From: Thermoanaerobacter wiegelii Rt8.B1
GTDB taxonomy: Bacteria; Bacillota; Thermoanaerobacteria; Thermoanaerobacterales; Thermoanaerobacteraceae
Assembly (NCBI RefSeq): GCF_000147695.2
Contig: NC_015958.1
Span: 2,401,501 to 2,465,500, forward strand
Reading direction: 5' to 3'
Length of the DNA: 64,000 bases
The translations under genes were made by a program, and so were the position numbers. Below are positions 36,957 to 45,306 of this stretch, piece after piece. Positions within the stretch are counted from its first letter, which is position 1, and each line of letters opens with the position of its first letter. Under the pieces are notes generated by a model. That model was not told the DNA's origin. It was given only the letters and a program-made list of their open reading frames with translations, and searched no databases.

Positions 36957-37121
36957 GGGAGTGAAAAATATTTTGTGTATTTAGATTAATTATATCCTCT
37001 TTCTCAGTAAGAATCAGTTAACATTTTTATCTGTTCTATCTTTAGTATGACCTTTTTTCTACATCTTATGCATGAAAGTGAATAATTTTGGTTAAAATAT
37101 TTAATTAGGGATACTGTAAGC

Positions 37122-37171
37122 TTTTCTCTAGAACCTTTGAAGACCTAGGGATTCAAAGGTTCTAGAGAAAA
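37122..37171 (-). terminator. long hairpin after IS256 transposase, copy 2
   Basis: TTTTCTCTAGAACCTTTGAA / TTCAAAGGTTCTAGAGAAAA, a 20-bp perfect stem. It differs from copy 1 (17946-17991) by paired changes. Confidence 0.7.
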
Positions 37172-37192
37172 AATTTTTTCGGGCTTCGCCCC

Positions 37193-38410
37193 CTATAAGT
37201 ATTTTTCAAGTCTTCCAGGATACATTATGATTAATTGGTTTAATACTATATCCCAGTTTTTATACCTCACTGTCCATTTCTTTAATACATTCATTGTTAC
37301 TAAGTATAGCATTTTTTCTAATGCTTCATCAGATGGAAATATTATTTTTGATTTTGTAACTTTTCTTAACTGCCTATGGAATCCTTCAATTATGTTTGTT
37401 GTATACATTATTTTCCTTACTTCTTCAGGGAATTTGTAAAATGGACTTAATACATCCCAGTTATTCTCCCAACTCTTTATGGCATAAGGATATAGATTCT
37501 GCCATTTGTTTTTTAATTTCTCAAATTCATCTCTTGCTATTTCTTCATTAGCTGCTTGATATACTGCTTTAAAGTCTTTACTGAATTCTTTAAGGTGTTT
37601 ATATGACACATATTTGAAACAGTTCCTTAATTGATGTATTATACATCTTTGTATCTCTGATTTTGGAAATGCTGCTTGTATTGCTTCTTTTATCCCTGTT
37701 AATCCATCTACAGAAAATACTAAAACATCTTCTACTCCTCTGTTCTTTAGCTCATTTAATACTCCAAGCCAGAATCTTGAACTCTCATTTTCTCCAATCC
37801 AAATCCCTAATATATCTTTTATGCCCTCTATCGTTACCCCTAATACTACATAAGCTGCTCTATTGATAATATGGCCATCTGTTCTTACTTTGTAATGGAT
37901 GGCATCCATAAATATGAAAGTGTATATCTTTTCTAATGGTCTTGATTGCCATTCTTTTATTTCTGGTACTATTCTTTCGGTTATTTTACTTACCATTTCT
38001 GCAAATAGTTCTATTCCATACAGGTCTTTTATCTGGTCATGAATATCTCTTGTTGACATTCCTCTTGCATATAGAGCTATTACTTTTTCTTCAATTCCTG
38101 ATATGTCTCTTTTGTATTTTGGAACTATTTTGGGTTCAAATTCTCCTTGTCTGTCTCTTGGAATATCAATTCCCATCTCACCAAATTGCGTTTTTACTGT
38201 CTTTTGAGTATAGCCATTTCTTGAATTTTGAGTATCTTTGTCTTTCTTGTCATATCTTTCATAGCCAAGTTCTGCTGAAAGTTCTGCTTCAAGCATTTCT
38301 TGAATAGTATTTTTAAAGAGATTTTTTAATGATGTATAAAGGTCTGGAACAGATTGAATATTGTTTTCACTAATGAAATTTCTTAATTGCTCTTTTGTCA
38401 ATAGTGACAT
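37193..38410 (-). CDS. IS256-family transposase
   Basis: 405 residues, full length for the family. It has an N-terminal AELSAELGYERYDKKD segment, then the mutator-type catalytic core: Asp in FIFMDAIHYKVRTDG, Asp in VFSVDGLTGIKEA, Glu in TNIIEGFHRQLRK. AAGGAGG lies just before ATG 38410. It looks functional. A truncated relative is at 16925-17923. Confidence 0.93.
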   Translation of the reverse strand: MSLLTKEQLRNFISENNIQSVPDLYTSLKNLFKNTIQEMLEAELSAELGYERYDKKDKDTQNSRNGYTQKTVKTQFGEMGIDIPRDRQGEFEPKIVPKYKRDISGIEEKVIALYARGMSTRDIHDQIKDLYGIELFAEMVSKITERIVPEIKEWQSRPLEKIYTFIFMDAIHYKVRTDGHIINRAAYVVLGVTIEGIKDILGIWIGENESSRFWLGVLNELKNRGVEDVLVFSVDGLTGIKEAIQAAFPKSEIQRCIIHQLRNCFKYVSYKHLKEFSKDFKAVYQAANEEIARDEFEKLKNKWQNLYPYAIKSWENNWDVLSPFYKFPEEVRKIMYTTNIIEGFHRQLRKVTKSKIIFPSDEALEKMLYLVTMNVLKKWTVRYKNWDIVLNQLIIMYPGRLEKYL

Positions 38411-38523
38411 TTTTAAAACCTCCTTCTTGGTTTTGTATATATTCTAATTCTTACCAAGAAAGAGGTTTTTAATCAGTTTACACAAAATTTTTTACAGTCT
38501 CTCATACAAGGAGGATTTTCACT

Positions 38524-38583
38524 ATGGTTCATAATAATTGTACCACAAAAAAGCGTTCTTTTAAACACTTAAGTAGCTATGGA
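38524..38583 (+). pseudogene. N-terminal fragment of an IS30 transposase
   Basis: AAGGAGG at 38511-38517 is followed by ATG 38524 and MVHNNCTTKKRSFKHLSSYG. The R-x-F-K-H-L-S sequence is the standard start of IS30 transposases. It ends within 20 codons where the ISLre2 terminus begins (38581). Confidence 0.65.
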
Positions 38584-38662
38584 TAGTGTCAAGATACTGT
38601 AGGATTTTTTTAAGACAACCCCTGAAACTTAGTTAATTTCCGCCTTCAACTTATCATGCATT

Positions 38663-39562
38663 TTATATAACTTGCGCATATTTTATTGCTCTTAAAACCT
38701 TATATATTGGTGTTACTTTCCCTATATTCAAAACCGTAATATTATTTATTTTTTCATTTGTAGACGTTTTAACTCTCCTTACCGCCTCTTTTATTTGCTT
38801 CTTCGTTAATTTGTAGCTCCCTTCATTTATATTCTCTTTCTTACCCCATTCTATTTCTCTCAAATCTCCTCCATTCTTGCTGAATACTCTTAATTTCGCC
38901 ATTAACTTTAATCCTTCTCTACTCCATCCTAATGGATTCCTACTTAATCTAGAAGAAAATACATGACTTATATGCCCTTCTGCACTGCACCCTATTACAT
39001 CTTTGTCTTTACTGTATATCTCTACTCCTTCCCAATTATTTAGTATGTACCTCTTCGCCTCTTTTACCTTCTCTTTTCTCTCTCTTCCTTTGTTACCTTT
39101 ATTAGTTCATTAAATACCTTCTTTAGTTCTTCTTTATCTCCTTCATTTATTGCTCTCCATATCTTATCCCCTGTATTTTGGCTCTTTCGATGTAGCTTTT
39201 AATACGTATTTGTTTAAATGATATCTGTCTAACACAAACCTTGATTTTACTATCCACTCTAATCCCTCTTTTATCCACGGCGCTCCATCTCCTGCTATGT
39301 ATATCTTCTCTATCTTCTCTTCCTTGTAATTTTCTTCTATGTAATTTGCTACATCTATCCATATGTCTTCAGCTTTCTCTCCTACGTATGCCTTGTAATA
39401 CACATTTTTCAGTACGTTTCTTCCGTTTCTCTCTTCCCTCCCTTCATGTATGTACACCAATCGAGGTGTTTCATCTCCACCCTCTTGTAAAGGTACATGG
39501 TCTTCATCTGCCTCTATGTATAATACCTTTACTTCTTTCTTCTCTTTTATTTCTCTCTTTAC
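38663..39562 (-). pseudogene. ISLre2 (UPF0236) transposase, C-terminal part
   Basis: [20 protein letters not shown], then [20 protein letters not shown], and [20 protein letters not shown] are typical of UPF0236/ISLre2 proteins. Next come [40 protein letters not shown] and the tail to 38663. Two frameshifts are visible: one extra G in the G run at about 39174-39177 and one near 39080. Together with the insertion these leave it inactive. Confidence 0.8.
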
Positions 39563-39751
39563 TTCTACTGTCAATTCTCAAATTAAATCTCCAAAGATTT
39601 TCAAATTATAATGGCATTTTTTAAGTGCATAAAAGTATTTTTTCTCAAATTATTACAGCCTGATTAAAAATTTTTTTCACTTTCCAAGAGCATTACCGCC
39701 AAAATATGTTAATATCTGTTATTGAAATTTTATTTAATTAATATATAATAA

Positions 39752-39782
39752 AATTGAGAGTAACACAAAAAGTGCTACTCTC
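39752..39782 (-). terminator. terminator of the AAA+ gene
   Basis: GAGAGTAACAC / GTGCTACTCTC stem directly after the stop, then ATTTTATT on the minus strand. Confidence 0.65.
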
Positions 39783-40602
39783 ATAAACTGATTTCATTTT
39801 GTGCCTGGTATATTACTTCTTCGTCTATTTCTCTTAGCCTTTTAGAATACGCATAGAGTAAAGAAGCTGTTACCAGGTTATTTATTATCCTTGGGAGCCC
39901 TTTTGTTAGGGAATATATTGCTTCATATGCTGATGGTGTAAATATATCATCCATCATTCCGGCTATTTTCATTCTTGTTTTTATATAATCTTGAATTTCT
40001 TCTTTTTTTAGCCCTTGCATCACATACTTTATAGAAATTCTTTGCCTTAGTGCACTGTTTACATTGAGAGCTAGTTTGTTTCTTATGTGTGGTTGTCCTG
40101 AAAGTATCAATATATACGGGTTTTGAGAATCCATATTAAAGTTAAATATTATTCTCAAATCTTCAAGAACATCATTAGAAACCAGTTGTATTTCATCTAA
40201 TATTATGACAGGAGTTATTTTCTGGCTATAGTAAAGTTCTGTTATCGCTCTTTGTATCTGGTAAAAGAGCGTTACTTTTTTGTATGAGGGTGTTTCGCCT
40301 AAAATCATAGCCAATGCTTGATAGAATTCTCTCACTGTAAGTGTAGATAAAGCGAAATAACATGGTTTAAATGTAGAACGGTTGAGGCTTTCAGCATATC
40401 TTCTTAATGCAGTAGATTTACCTGAACCGGCCTCCCCAACGATAAGTCCTATACCCCTTGTTTCTTGTAAATATTTTAACCTGGCATTTAATTCAGCAAT
40501 GTCTTCACTTATGTAAAGGTCGTTTACACTTATCTCTTTAGAAAATGGATTAAATTTCATTCCAAAATATTGGGTAAACACTTTAAGGCACCTCTCTTTC
40601 AA
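39781..40602 (-). CDS. AAA+ ATPase, TniB/TnsC/ExeA-like transposition protein
   Basis: 273 residues with GEAGSGKSTALRRY (Walker A, about residue 57), VIILDEIQLVSND (Walker B) and a C-terminal lid (GLPRIINNLVTASLLYA). Proteins of this type select target sites and stimulate the partner DDE transposase. ATG 40602 lies at the end of the transposase gene, with AAGAGAGGTG nearby. It appears intact, unlike its partners. Confidence 0.85.
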   Translation of the reverse strand: MKERCLKVFTQYFGMKFNPFSKEISVNDLYISEDIAELNARLKYLQETRGIGLIVGEAGSGKSTALRRYAESLNRSTFKPCYFALSTLTVREFYQALAMILGETPSYKKVTLFYQIQRAITELYYSQKITPVIILDEIQLVSNDVLEDLRIIFNFNMDSQNPYILILSGQPHIRNKLALNVNSALRQRISIKYVMQGLKKEEIQDYIKTRMKIAGMMDDIFTPSAYEAIYSLTKGLPRIINNLVTASLLYAYSKRLREIDEEVIYQAQNEISL

Positions 40603-41911
40603 TCAATGATATCGTTAAAAGAGATTACTTTATGCTTGGTAAAATCACTTATTTCTTCATTTTCGTTTACGTCATTTTTGCCTTTTATATACGCAGCAGG
40701 AATTTTAGCATTCTCATGAAAGTTCACTTTATACGCTTCCCCCACTTTTTTGCCCTCATAATAAAGTAGAAGCGGTGTATTATCCTAAAGCCACTCAGGG
40801 TCATATCTGACTTCTAAGTGCATATTTTTAAACTTTTCTTCTGTTTCATAAAGTATATTTTCCACTTTAAGTGTAGCATCCTTATTTACCTTACGATTTA
40901 CTCTTATGAGAAAACATTCATTCAACATATCTATGTTACACATATTTATTCTTGATATTTGTGACATGAAAAAATCTAAAGGACTCATGCCAATACTGCT
41001 GTGTTCTTTTCTGTTGTAATCTTCCTCCAGCCATTTAAAAACATCATGTTGAGTTCATCTATACTCTTTACGGAGGTAGGATCTATTGTGCTTAAGAATC
41101 TCATTCTCACCGTATGAAAGAATCTTTCTATTTTTCCTTTTGAATGAGGTGAAAAAGGCTCAGCGTGAATAAGAGATGTGCCTAGTGAAGCACAGATATA
41201 TTCCAATTGACTGCTTCTATATATCTTTCCGTTGTCAGTGTAAAGCATTTTGGGTATCCCCCTTCTTTGCACCGCCTCTTTAAATGAGTCTCTTAAAGCT
41301 AAAAAATTCTGGGTATAGTAAAAGCGAGCATAGGTACAAAGCCTTGAAGCATCATCTATATATGCAATAAGGTACGTTTGTCTTTTTGTTTTACCTTCTT
41401 TAATATATGGCCCATACATGACATCAGTTTGCCACAGTTCATTGATGTATTCATGGGAAAACCTCTTTGTTTTACCCTCTTTTTCTTTATCTAGAGATTT
41501 TACAGGAATGTTTTTCAAAAACCTATAGAATGTCGAAAGGAATACTTTATCCGGTGATATTATTCCTTCTCCTATCAATGTCTCATAAAGAAGTTTGTTG
41601 GGCATTTCAGGATGTTCAAGCTTCTTTTGCTTTATTCTCTCTGAAAGTTCAAAGTCTATCTTTCTGTATTTGCCTCTGTCACTTCGATAACCCGGCTTTA
41701 ACGCTTCTATACCACCTCTTAAATACTGATACAGCCACCCTCTAAGTGTCTTAGGAGTATATCTTCTCATTCCAAGATAAGGTATCTCAATAGGTTTATC
41801 GGAAAGAGCATCAAAATATTCTTTCTGATTTTTTACCTGTCCGTTTAACACCGGACTTATCAGTGAAAATCTCTTTAATGCTATAGCTTCTCTCGCTTTT
41901 TCATCAAGCAT
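40603..41911 (-). pseudogene. rve-type DDE transposase with a frameshift and an internal stop
   Basis: It starts at ATG 41911; a helix-turn-helix region (RYTPKTLRGWLYQYLRGG) precedes the catalytic domain with LWQTDVMYGP (D), LYTDNGKIYRSS (D) and HSKGKIERFFHTV (E). At about 41025 one T is missing from a T run, so the reading leaves frame (MMFLNGWRK versus MMFFKWLEEDYNRKEHSS). The next frame goes on as MSPLDFFMSQISRINMCN to a TAG at 40785, after which GKKVGEAYKVNFHENAK and KHKVISFNDIID lead to the natural stop at 40603. The full protein would be about 436 residues. Confidence 0.82.
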
Positions 41912-42046
41912 TTATATGTTCCCCCTTCACTTTTTTGATTTCTAATCGTAATTTTAGCTCATATCTGGGGGACATTAAAGGAAAAAGCTATGTTGCTAAG
42001 AAAAAATCAAAATTTTTATTTAAATCTTTCATGTTTAATGCTAAAA

Positions 42047-42627
42047 TTATGTGAGAGGGGCCAGAAATGATTTTTGGCAATGGGCATAAAACCGTTGGGA
42101 AAAGAGTGGTACAATGTTTATTATGTCCAAAATCTCTCTGGCCCTCTCTCTTTGAGAACTAACCTCGAATAACTTTATGTAAGGGTCTATTTGCCTTAAT
42201 CCATATATGATAAAACTTAAATTATTCATTATCCTTTTGGTGTAAAAATATATATGCTGTCTTGAAAATAGTATGGTAGGGAAGTTTCTTTTTAAGTCAT
42301 TTATGAAAGAACTGAGAGTTTTTTCTCTTGTAAGTGTCTCTTTTAAAGACTTTACAATCATATTGAAAGAATACTGAAAATGAGGAATACAGAAATCAGG
42401 GAGGTAGGAAAGAGTCCTTTTGCACACAGGGCATATATACCTTCTTATGGCTATTTTTACACAGTTAGGTCCATCTAAATAGTAACGGTAGTAAAAACCG
42501 TGCTTTTTAGTTTTACTCTGCACTTGCAGTCAGAATGAGGGCATCTGTCTGGTGGGTCAGGAAAATTGTAATCTTTACTTCTTTGCAAATATTCTTCAAT
42601 GTTATCAACATGAAAAATTATTTGCAT
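42047..42627 (-). pseudogene. DUF6431 zinc-motif protein of the transposon, frameshifted
   Basis: ATG 42627 after TTGGAG opens MQIIFHVDNIEEYLQRSKDY, then PDRCPHSDC, and shifts frame at about 42520. The rest reads QSKTKKHGFYYRYYLDG, then IRRYICPVCKRTLSYLPDF and RQIDPYIKLFEVSS. CPHSDC with CPVC forms the zinc ribbon known for DUF6431 proteins, which accompany rve transposases in Firmicutes. One missing base explains the break. Confidence 0.75.
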
Positions 42628-42648
42628 AAAACAACATCTCCAATTAAA

Positions 42649-42704
42649 AAATTAATGCTAAAAGAATGTGATGAATTTTTTTCACATTCCTTTAGCATTA
42701 ATTT
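42649..42704. terminator. long palindromic hairpin inside the transposon right end
   Basis: ATTAATGCTAAAAGAATGTG pairs with CACATTCCTTTAGCATTAAT around a T-rich loop. It probably blocks read-through into or out of the transposon. Confidence 0.65.
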
Positions 42705-42770
42705 TATCACAAGATTATTTAATCTGAAAAATTTTATCGGTTTTGGGCTGAATTAATTTGAGAAATGACA

Positions 42771-43235
42771 TTCTACTTCTCCTATTTCCCTTATTGCGTT
42801 TAATACCGTCTGTTTACTTAGCTCCTCTGGACATGCTTTTTTACTACTTCTTTCATATGATTCTTCTATCGCGTTTTCTACTAACTTTATCTTTACTCCC
42901 TTTTCTATCCTATCGTGCCGCCCTATCTCTAATGCATCATCCACCAAATATGTATATCTCCCATCCTGCCTAGATTTGTAATATGTCCTCTCATATTCAA
43001 TATCTCCAAGAATTGTCGTTAACCTCTTTTTATCTTTTCTTTCTACTATCCATTTTTCTTTCCTTCTCTTGTCTTCTTTTATTATCCTATCTAACTCTTC
43101 AATAATTGCTTCTATTACTTCACTACCTAGTTTGTCCGTGATTTCCTTTATTCTTGCTACAAGTCTTGTAATATCCATTCCTTCGTTTAATAAATCACTA
43201 AAAATTTCTATCACTATGATGAGACTTTTAGACAC
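42771..43235 (-). pseudogene. ISLre2 (UPF0236) transposase, N-terminal part
   Basis: [20 protein letters not shown], then [20 protein letters not shown] and [20 protein letters not shown], with [19 protein letters not shown] at the end, the typical N-terminal half of UPF0236 proteins. At 42771-42776 the gene is cut by the 3.2-kb transposon. The first residues (before about VIEIFSD) overlap the ISL3 junction and may not be native. Confidence 0.8.
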
Positions 43236-44007
43236 AATAGGAGTAGAGCCTGATTATAAAACATTACCGGAAGTTATCAGTATAGACGAATTCAAAGGTA
43301 ACTCTGGAGGCAGGAAATATCATTGCATTGTTGTAGACCCAAAAGAGAGAAAAATATTAGATATTTTAAAAGACAGAAAACAGGAGAATTTAAGTGAATA
43401 TTTCAAAAGATTTAAAGACAGGAATAAAGTAAAGTGGGTTATTATATACATGTGGAGGCCTTTTTCAGATACAGTAAAAACATATTTCAAAGGAGCTAAA
43501 ATAGCAATAGACAAATTTCATTTTACAAGGTACATATATTGGGCAATAGAAAATGTAAGAAAAAGAATACAAAAAGAACTGCCAGACAATAAAAGAAAAT
43601 ATTTCAAAAGAAGCCGTAAGCTACTTCTTGCAAAATATGATACTTTAACAACAGAACAAAAAGAAGAATTGGAAGTAATGTTCTGGTACAGTGGCGACTT
43701 AAGGATAGCATACCTTTTAAAAGAAGAATTTAATGATAAAGTATTAAAATGCAAGAATTCAAAGGAAGCAAAAATAGAATTAAAAAGATGGATACAGTTA
43801 GCTAAAGAAAGCAAAATTGATGAATTTAAAAGATGTGTGCAAGTATTTAACCGTTGGTTTGAAGAAATAACAAATGCCTTTGATATCCCTTATACTAATT
43901 CTGTAATAGAAGGTTATAACAATAAAATTAAGGTGCTAAAAAGGATAGCATATGGTTACAGAAATTTTTATCGATTCAGAAAAAGGATATTGTATTGCAA
44001 TGCTTGA
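43215..44007 (+). pseudogene. ISL3-family transposase, C-terminal two thirds
   Basis: [20 protein letters not shown], then SIDEFKGNSGGRKYHCIVVD, AIDKFHFTRYIYWAIENVRK and IPYTNSVIEGYNNKIKVLKR are the catalytic region and tail of an ISL3 transposase. The DNA-binding N terminus is replaced by ISLre2 sequence at the left. A short piece of such an N terminus occurs at 44327-44381. Confidence 0.85.
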
Positions 44008-44154
44008 TGCAATGCTATTTTTAGTGATAAAGGATATTCAATGATATTATAGAGCTTTGATGAAAAGACATAAATAAATATCCACCCATACTTCTAGCTA
44101 TATCTCTTATCATAACTAACATAATTTAACAAATATTTCTTGTAATAAAATTTA

Positions 44155-44250
44155 TAGGTGGGCATTCAGAAAAAATACCCACCCCAACTATTGACAAAGA
44201 GCCAAAATTGGTTCTATAATAAATGTTGGGGTGAGTAAAAAAGAATCTAA
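44155..44250 (+). repeat. two ISL3 ends joined head to tail
   Basis: CCCACCCCAACTATTGACAA with AGAGCC is the right end of one ISL3 copy. Six bases later GGTTCTATAATAAATGTTGG starts the left end of another, in the same orientation. A hairpin GGTGGG/CCCACC lies at 44157-44183. Confidence 0.6.
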
Positions 44251-44326
44251 AAAAACAGAGCACTTATTCTGAATGCCTGCTATAATAGAAGTGGAAAAAC
44301 AATCTAAAAAGGAGGCATCAGAATAA

Positions 44327-44381
44327 GTGCAAGGTAATTATATCACAAAATTCTTAAAATCTGAAGAGGTAATTTGGGAAT
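44327..44381 (+). pseudogene. ISL3 transposase N-terminal fragment
   Basis: AAGGAGG then GTG 44327 reads MQGNYITKFLKSEEVIWE, the N terminus of an ISL3 transposase, and is cut at about 44381 by the repeat also found at 26082. Confidence 0.6.
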
Positions 44382-44512
44382 CATCTTTTTGCTTTGTAGT
44401 CATTTCAAATTTCCACCCCTAAAATTTTTTACTCGCTCGTATCTGACAGCCTGGCACTATAGTTCACTTTCTTACGCCATGCGCCTACACCTCCTCATTT
44501 TTTATTTGCTTC
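44382..44512 (+). repeat. repeat unit B flank
   Basis: Matches 26082-26210 at about 85 percent by eye. It always precedes the hairpin element on the plus strand. On the minus strand it contains GAGGAGGTG plus an ATG followed by a stop within three codons. Confidence 0.6.
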
Positions 44513-44676
44513 TTGTTTGCCCCAGGCAGTTAAAACAAAACAGCCTGCAGGCAGGAGGTCAAGGTGGAGTCGAGGGATAAATGGAGGGGACCCTTTGGGG
44601 AGGAGGCCGTTTATGCTCGAAGGCACCTTGACCGCAAGACCCGCAGGCGTATAATCTTTTTCGCGGGGGCAAACAA
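44513..44676. ncRNA. unrecognised GC-rich structured element, copy B
   Basis: Outer stem TTGTTTGCCCC / GGGGCAAACAA; second stem GCCTGC (44543-44548) / GCAGGC (44643-44648); long conserved stem GGTCAAGGTG / CACCTTGACC; then TCGAG / CTCGA and ATAAATGG / CCGTTTAT toward the tip. Copy C shares the conserved stem and CAGTTAAAA but has different, still pairing, outer and second stems. Such compensation points to a folded RNA (or DNA hairpin). No family is recognised and the transcribed strand is unknown. Confidence 0.6.
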
Positions 44677-44712
44677 AAAAGCACGTTTGCTTTAAGAGGT
44701 GCATTACTTTAA

Positions 44713-44752
44713 TCGGATTTTTGATTTGAGCGGAGCAAAAATGAAAAATCCG
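44713..44752. repeat. inverted repeat after the small minus-strand gene
   Basis: CGGATTTTT / AAAAATCCG, nine pairs, just past the stop at 44761. A possible terminator without a strong T run. Confidence 0.4.
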
Positions 44753-44760
44753 TACTGAGT

Positions 44761-44886
44761 TTAAAAATGGAAGTTTTCATCGATGGTGTAAAACACAAAA
44801 TAAGGAAAATCTCCCCCATATTCTTTTAAAATTTCTCTTAAAATTTCTTCCGGGTTATAAGTTGAAATCAGCTCGTAGACCTTCAT
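44761..44886 (-). CDS. small protein of unknown function (41 residues)
   Basis: ATG 44886 is preceded by GAAGGAAC at a suitable distance and reads MKVYELISTYNPEEILREIL, then KEYGGDFPYFVFYTIDENF. It has an even, acidic composition and looks like a true small gene. It is the last gene of the pilus/conjugation operon, after the prepilin peptidase. No family is recognised. Confidence 0.5.
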   Translation of the reverse strand: MKVYELISTYNPEEILREILKEYGGDFPYFVFYTIDENFHF

Positions 44887-44913
44887 AAAAATGTTCCTTC
44901 CATAGTTATTTTT

Positions 44914-45306
44914 TTAGAAAAATAAAGAAACTAGTGTTCCTATGGCAACAGCAGGTATAAAAGGAAGCCTTGTCTTGAACTTGCGTAGGATAAGAGAATA
45001 CACTAGAAAAATTATAGATGAAAATAAGAGAATAACCCATATTTTGAAACCAGCGTAAAAAGACAAAGTAGTTAAAACTTTCACGTCCCCACCACCTATT
45101 CCTCCTAGAAGCCAGAAAAGGAAGAGAACTGCAAACACCAGAAGAGAGTTGAATAAATAAAATTTTAGGCTCATATAAGGTTTCAAAAAGAAGTTAACAA
45201 AAGAAAGAATTAAGATGGAGGTAGGGTAGATATATCCCACCTCCATCTTTTTTATGTCTTCTGCAGCAGCGAAAAAGAGAATAATCAAAATCACAATCTT
45301 AATCAT
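44914..45306 (-). CDS. prepilin peptidase (A24 family, TadV/CpaA type)
   Basis: 130 residues, nearly all membrane helices. The two catalytic aspartates of A24 peptidases are visible in FAAAEDIKKMEV and GGIGGGDVKVL. It would cleave the leader of the Flp-like pilin and the pseudopilins encoded in the same operon. ATG 45306 overlaps the stop of the Trp-repeat gene (TGATG). The short length is normal for Tad-type peptidases. Confidence 0.85.
   Translation of the reverse strand: MIKIVILIILFFAAAEDIKKMEVGYIYPTSILILSFVNFFLKPYMSLKFYLFNSLLVFAVLFLFWLLGGIGGGDVKVLTTLSFYAGFKIWVILLFSSIIFLVYSLILRKFKTRLPFIPAVAIGTLVSLFF

Larger units (their letters stand above)
36957..38504 (-). mobile_element. complete IS256-family element
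   Basis: The left end GAGTGAAAAATATTTTGTGT is inverted and slightly diverged at the right end (reading inward, GACTGTAAAAAATTTTGTGT). It holds one intact transposase gene and a conserved hairpin. No matching target duplication is found, because the left flank is an ISLre2 relic and the right flank an IS30 relic; a later deletion or recombination is likely. The exact ends are uncertain by a few bases. Confidence 0.8.
39569..42770 (-). mobile_element. 3.2-kb DUF6431/DDE/AAA+ transposon with TSD
   Basis: The ends read inward TGTCAATTCTCAAATTAA (left) and TGTCATTTCTCAAATTAA (right), i.e. 18-bp inverted repeats starting TGTCA. TTCTAC flanks both sides (39563-39568 and 42771-42776). It carries three genes in one direction: a DUF6431 zinc protein, a DDE (rve) transposase and an AAA+ ATPase. 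The TGTCA ends, DDE plus ATPase pair and 6-bp duplication place it near the Tn552/Tn7/Mu-like group. Both upstream genes carry frameshifts or stops. Confidence 0.88.
38581..43218 (-). mobile_element. ISLre2 element interrupted by a 3.2-kb transposon
   Basis: It runs from its 3' terminal repeat (GGATAGTGTCAAGATACTGT at 38581) to about 43218, where ISL3 sequence starts. Its transposase is split: C-terminal part 38663-39562, N-terminal part 42771-43235. Taking out 39569-42770 and one TTCTAC restores the frame across the join. The true 5' end is missing. Confidence 0.85.

Noticed and set aside
36840-38695. Direct repeats around IS256 as a composite transposon
   Set aside because: The repeats are only the 3' end of ISLre2; a second complete ISLre2 is not present and the flanks do not match.
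42535-42973. Plus-strand frames over the transposon right end
   Set aside because: Antisense to DUF6431 and ISLre2 coding sequence; no start signals.
43069-43214. Extended N terminus of the ISL3 transposase
   Set aside because: This part is the antisense of the ISLre2 transposase; true ISL3 similarity starts only at about 43215.
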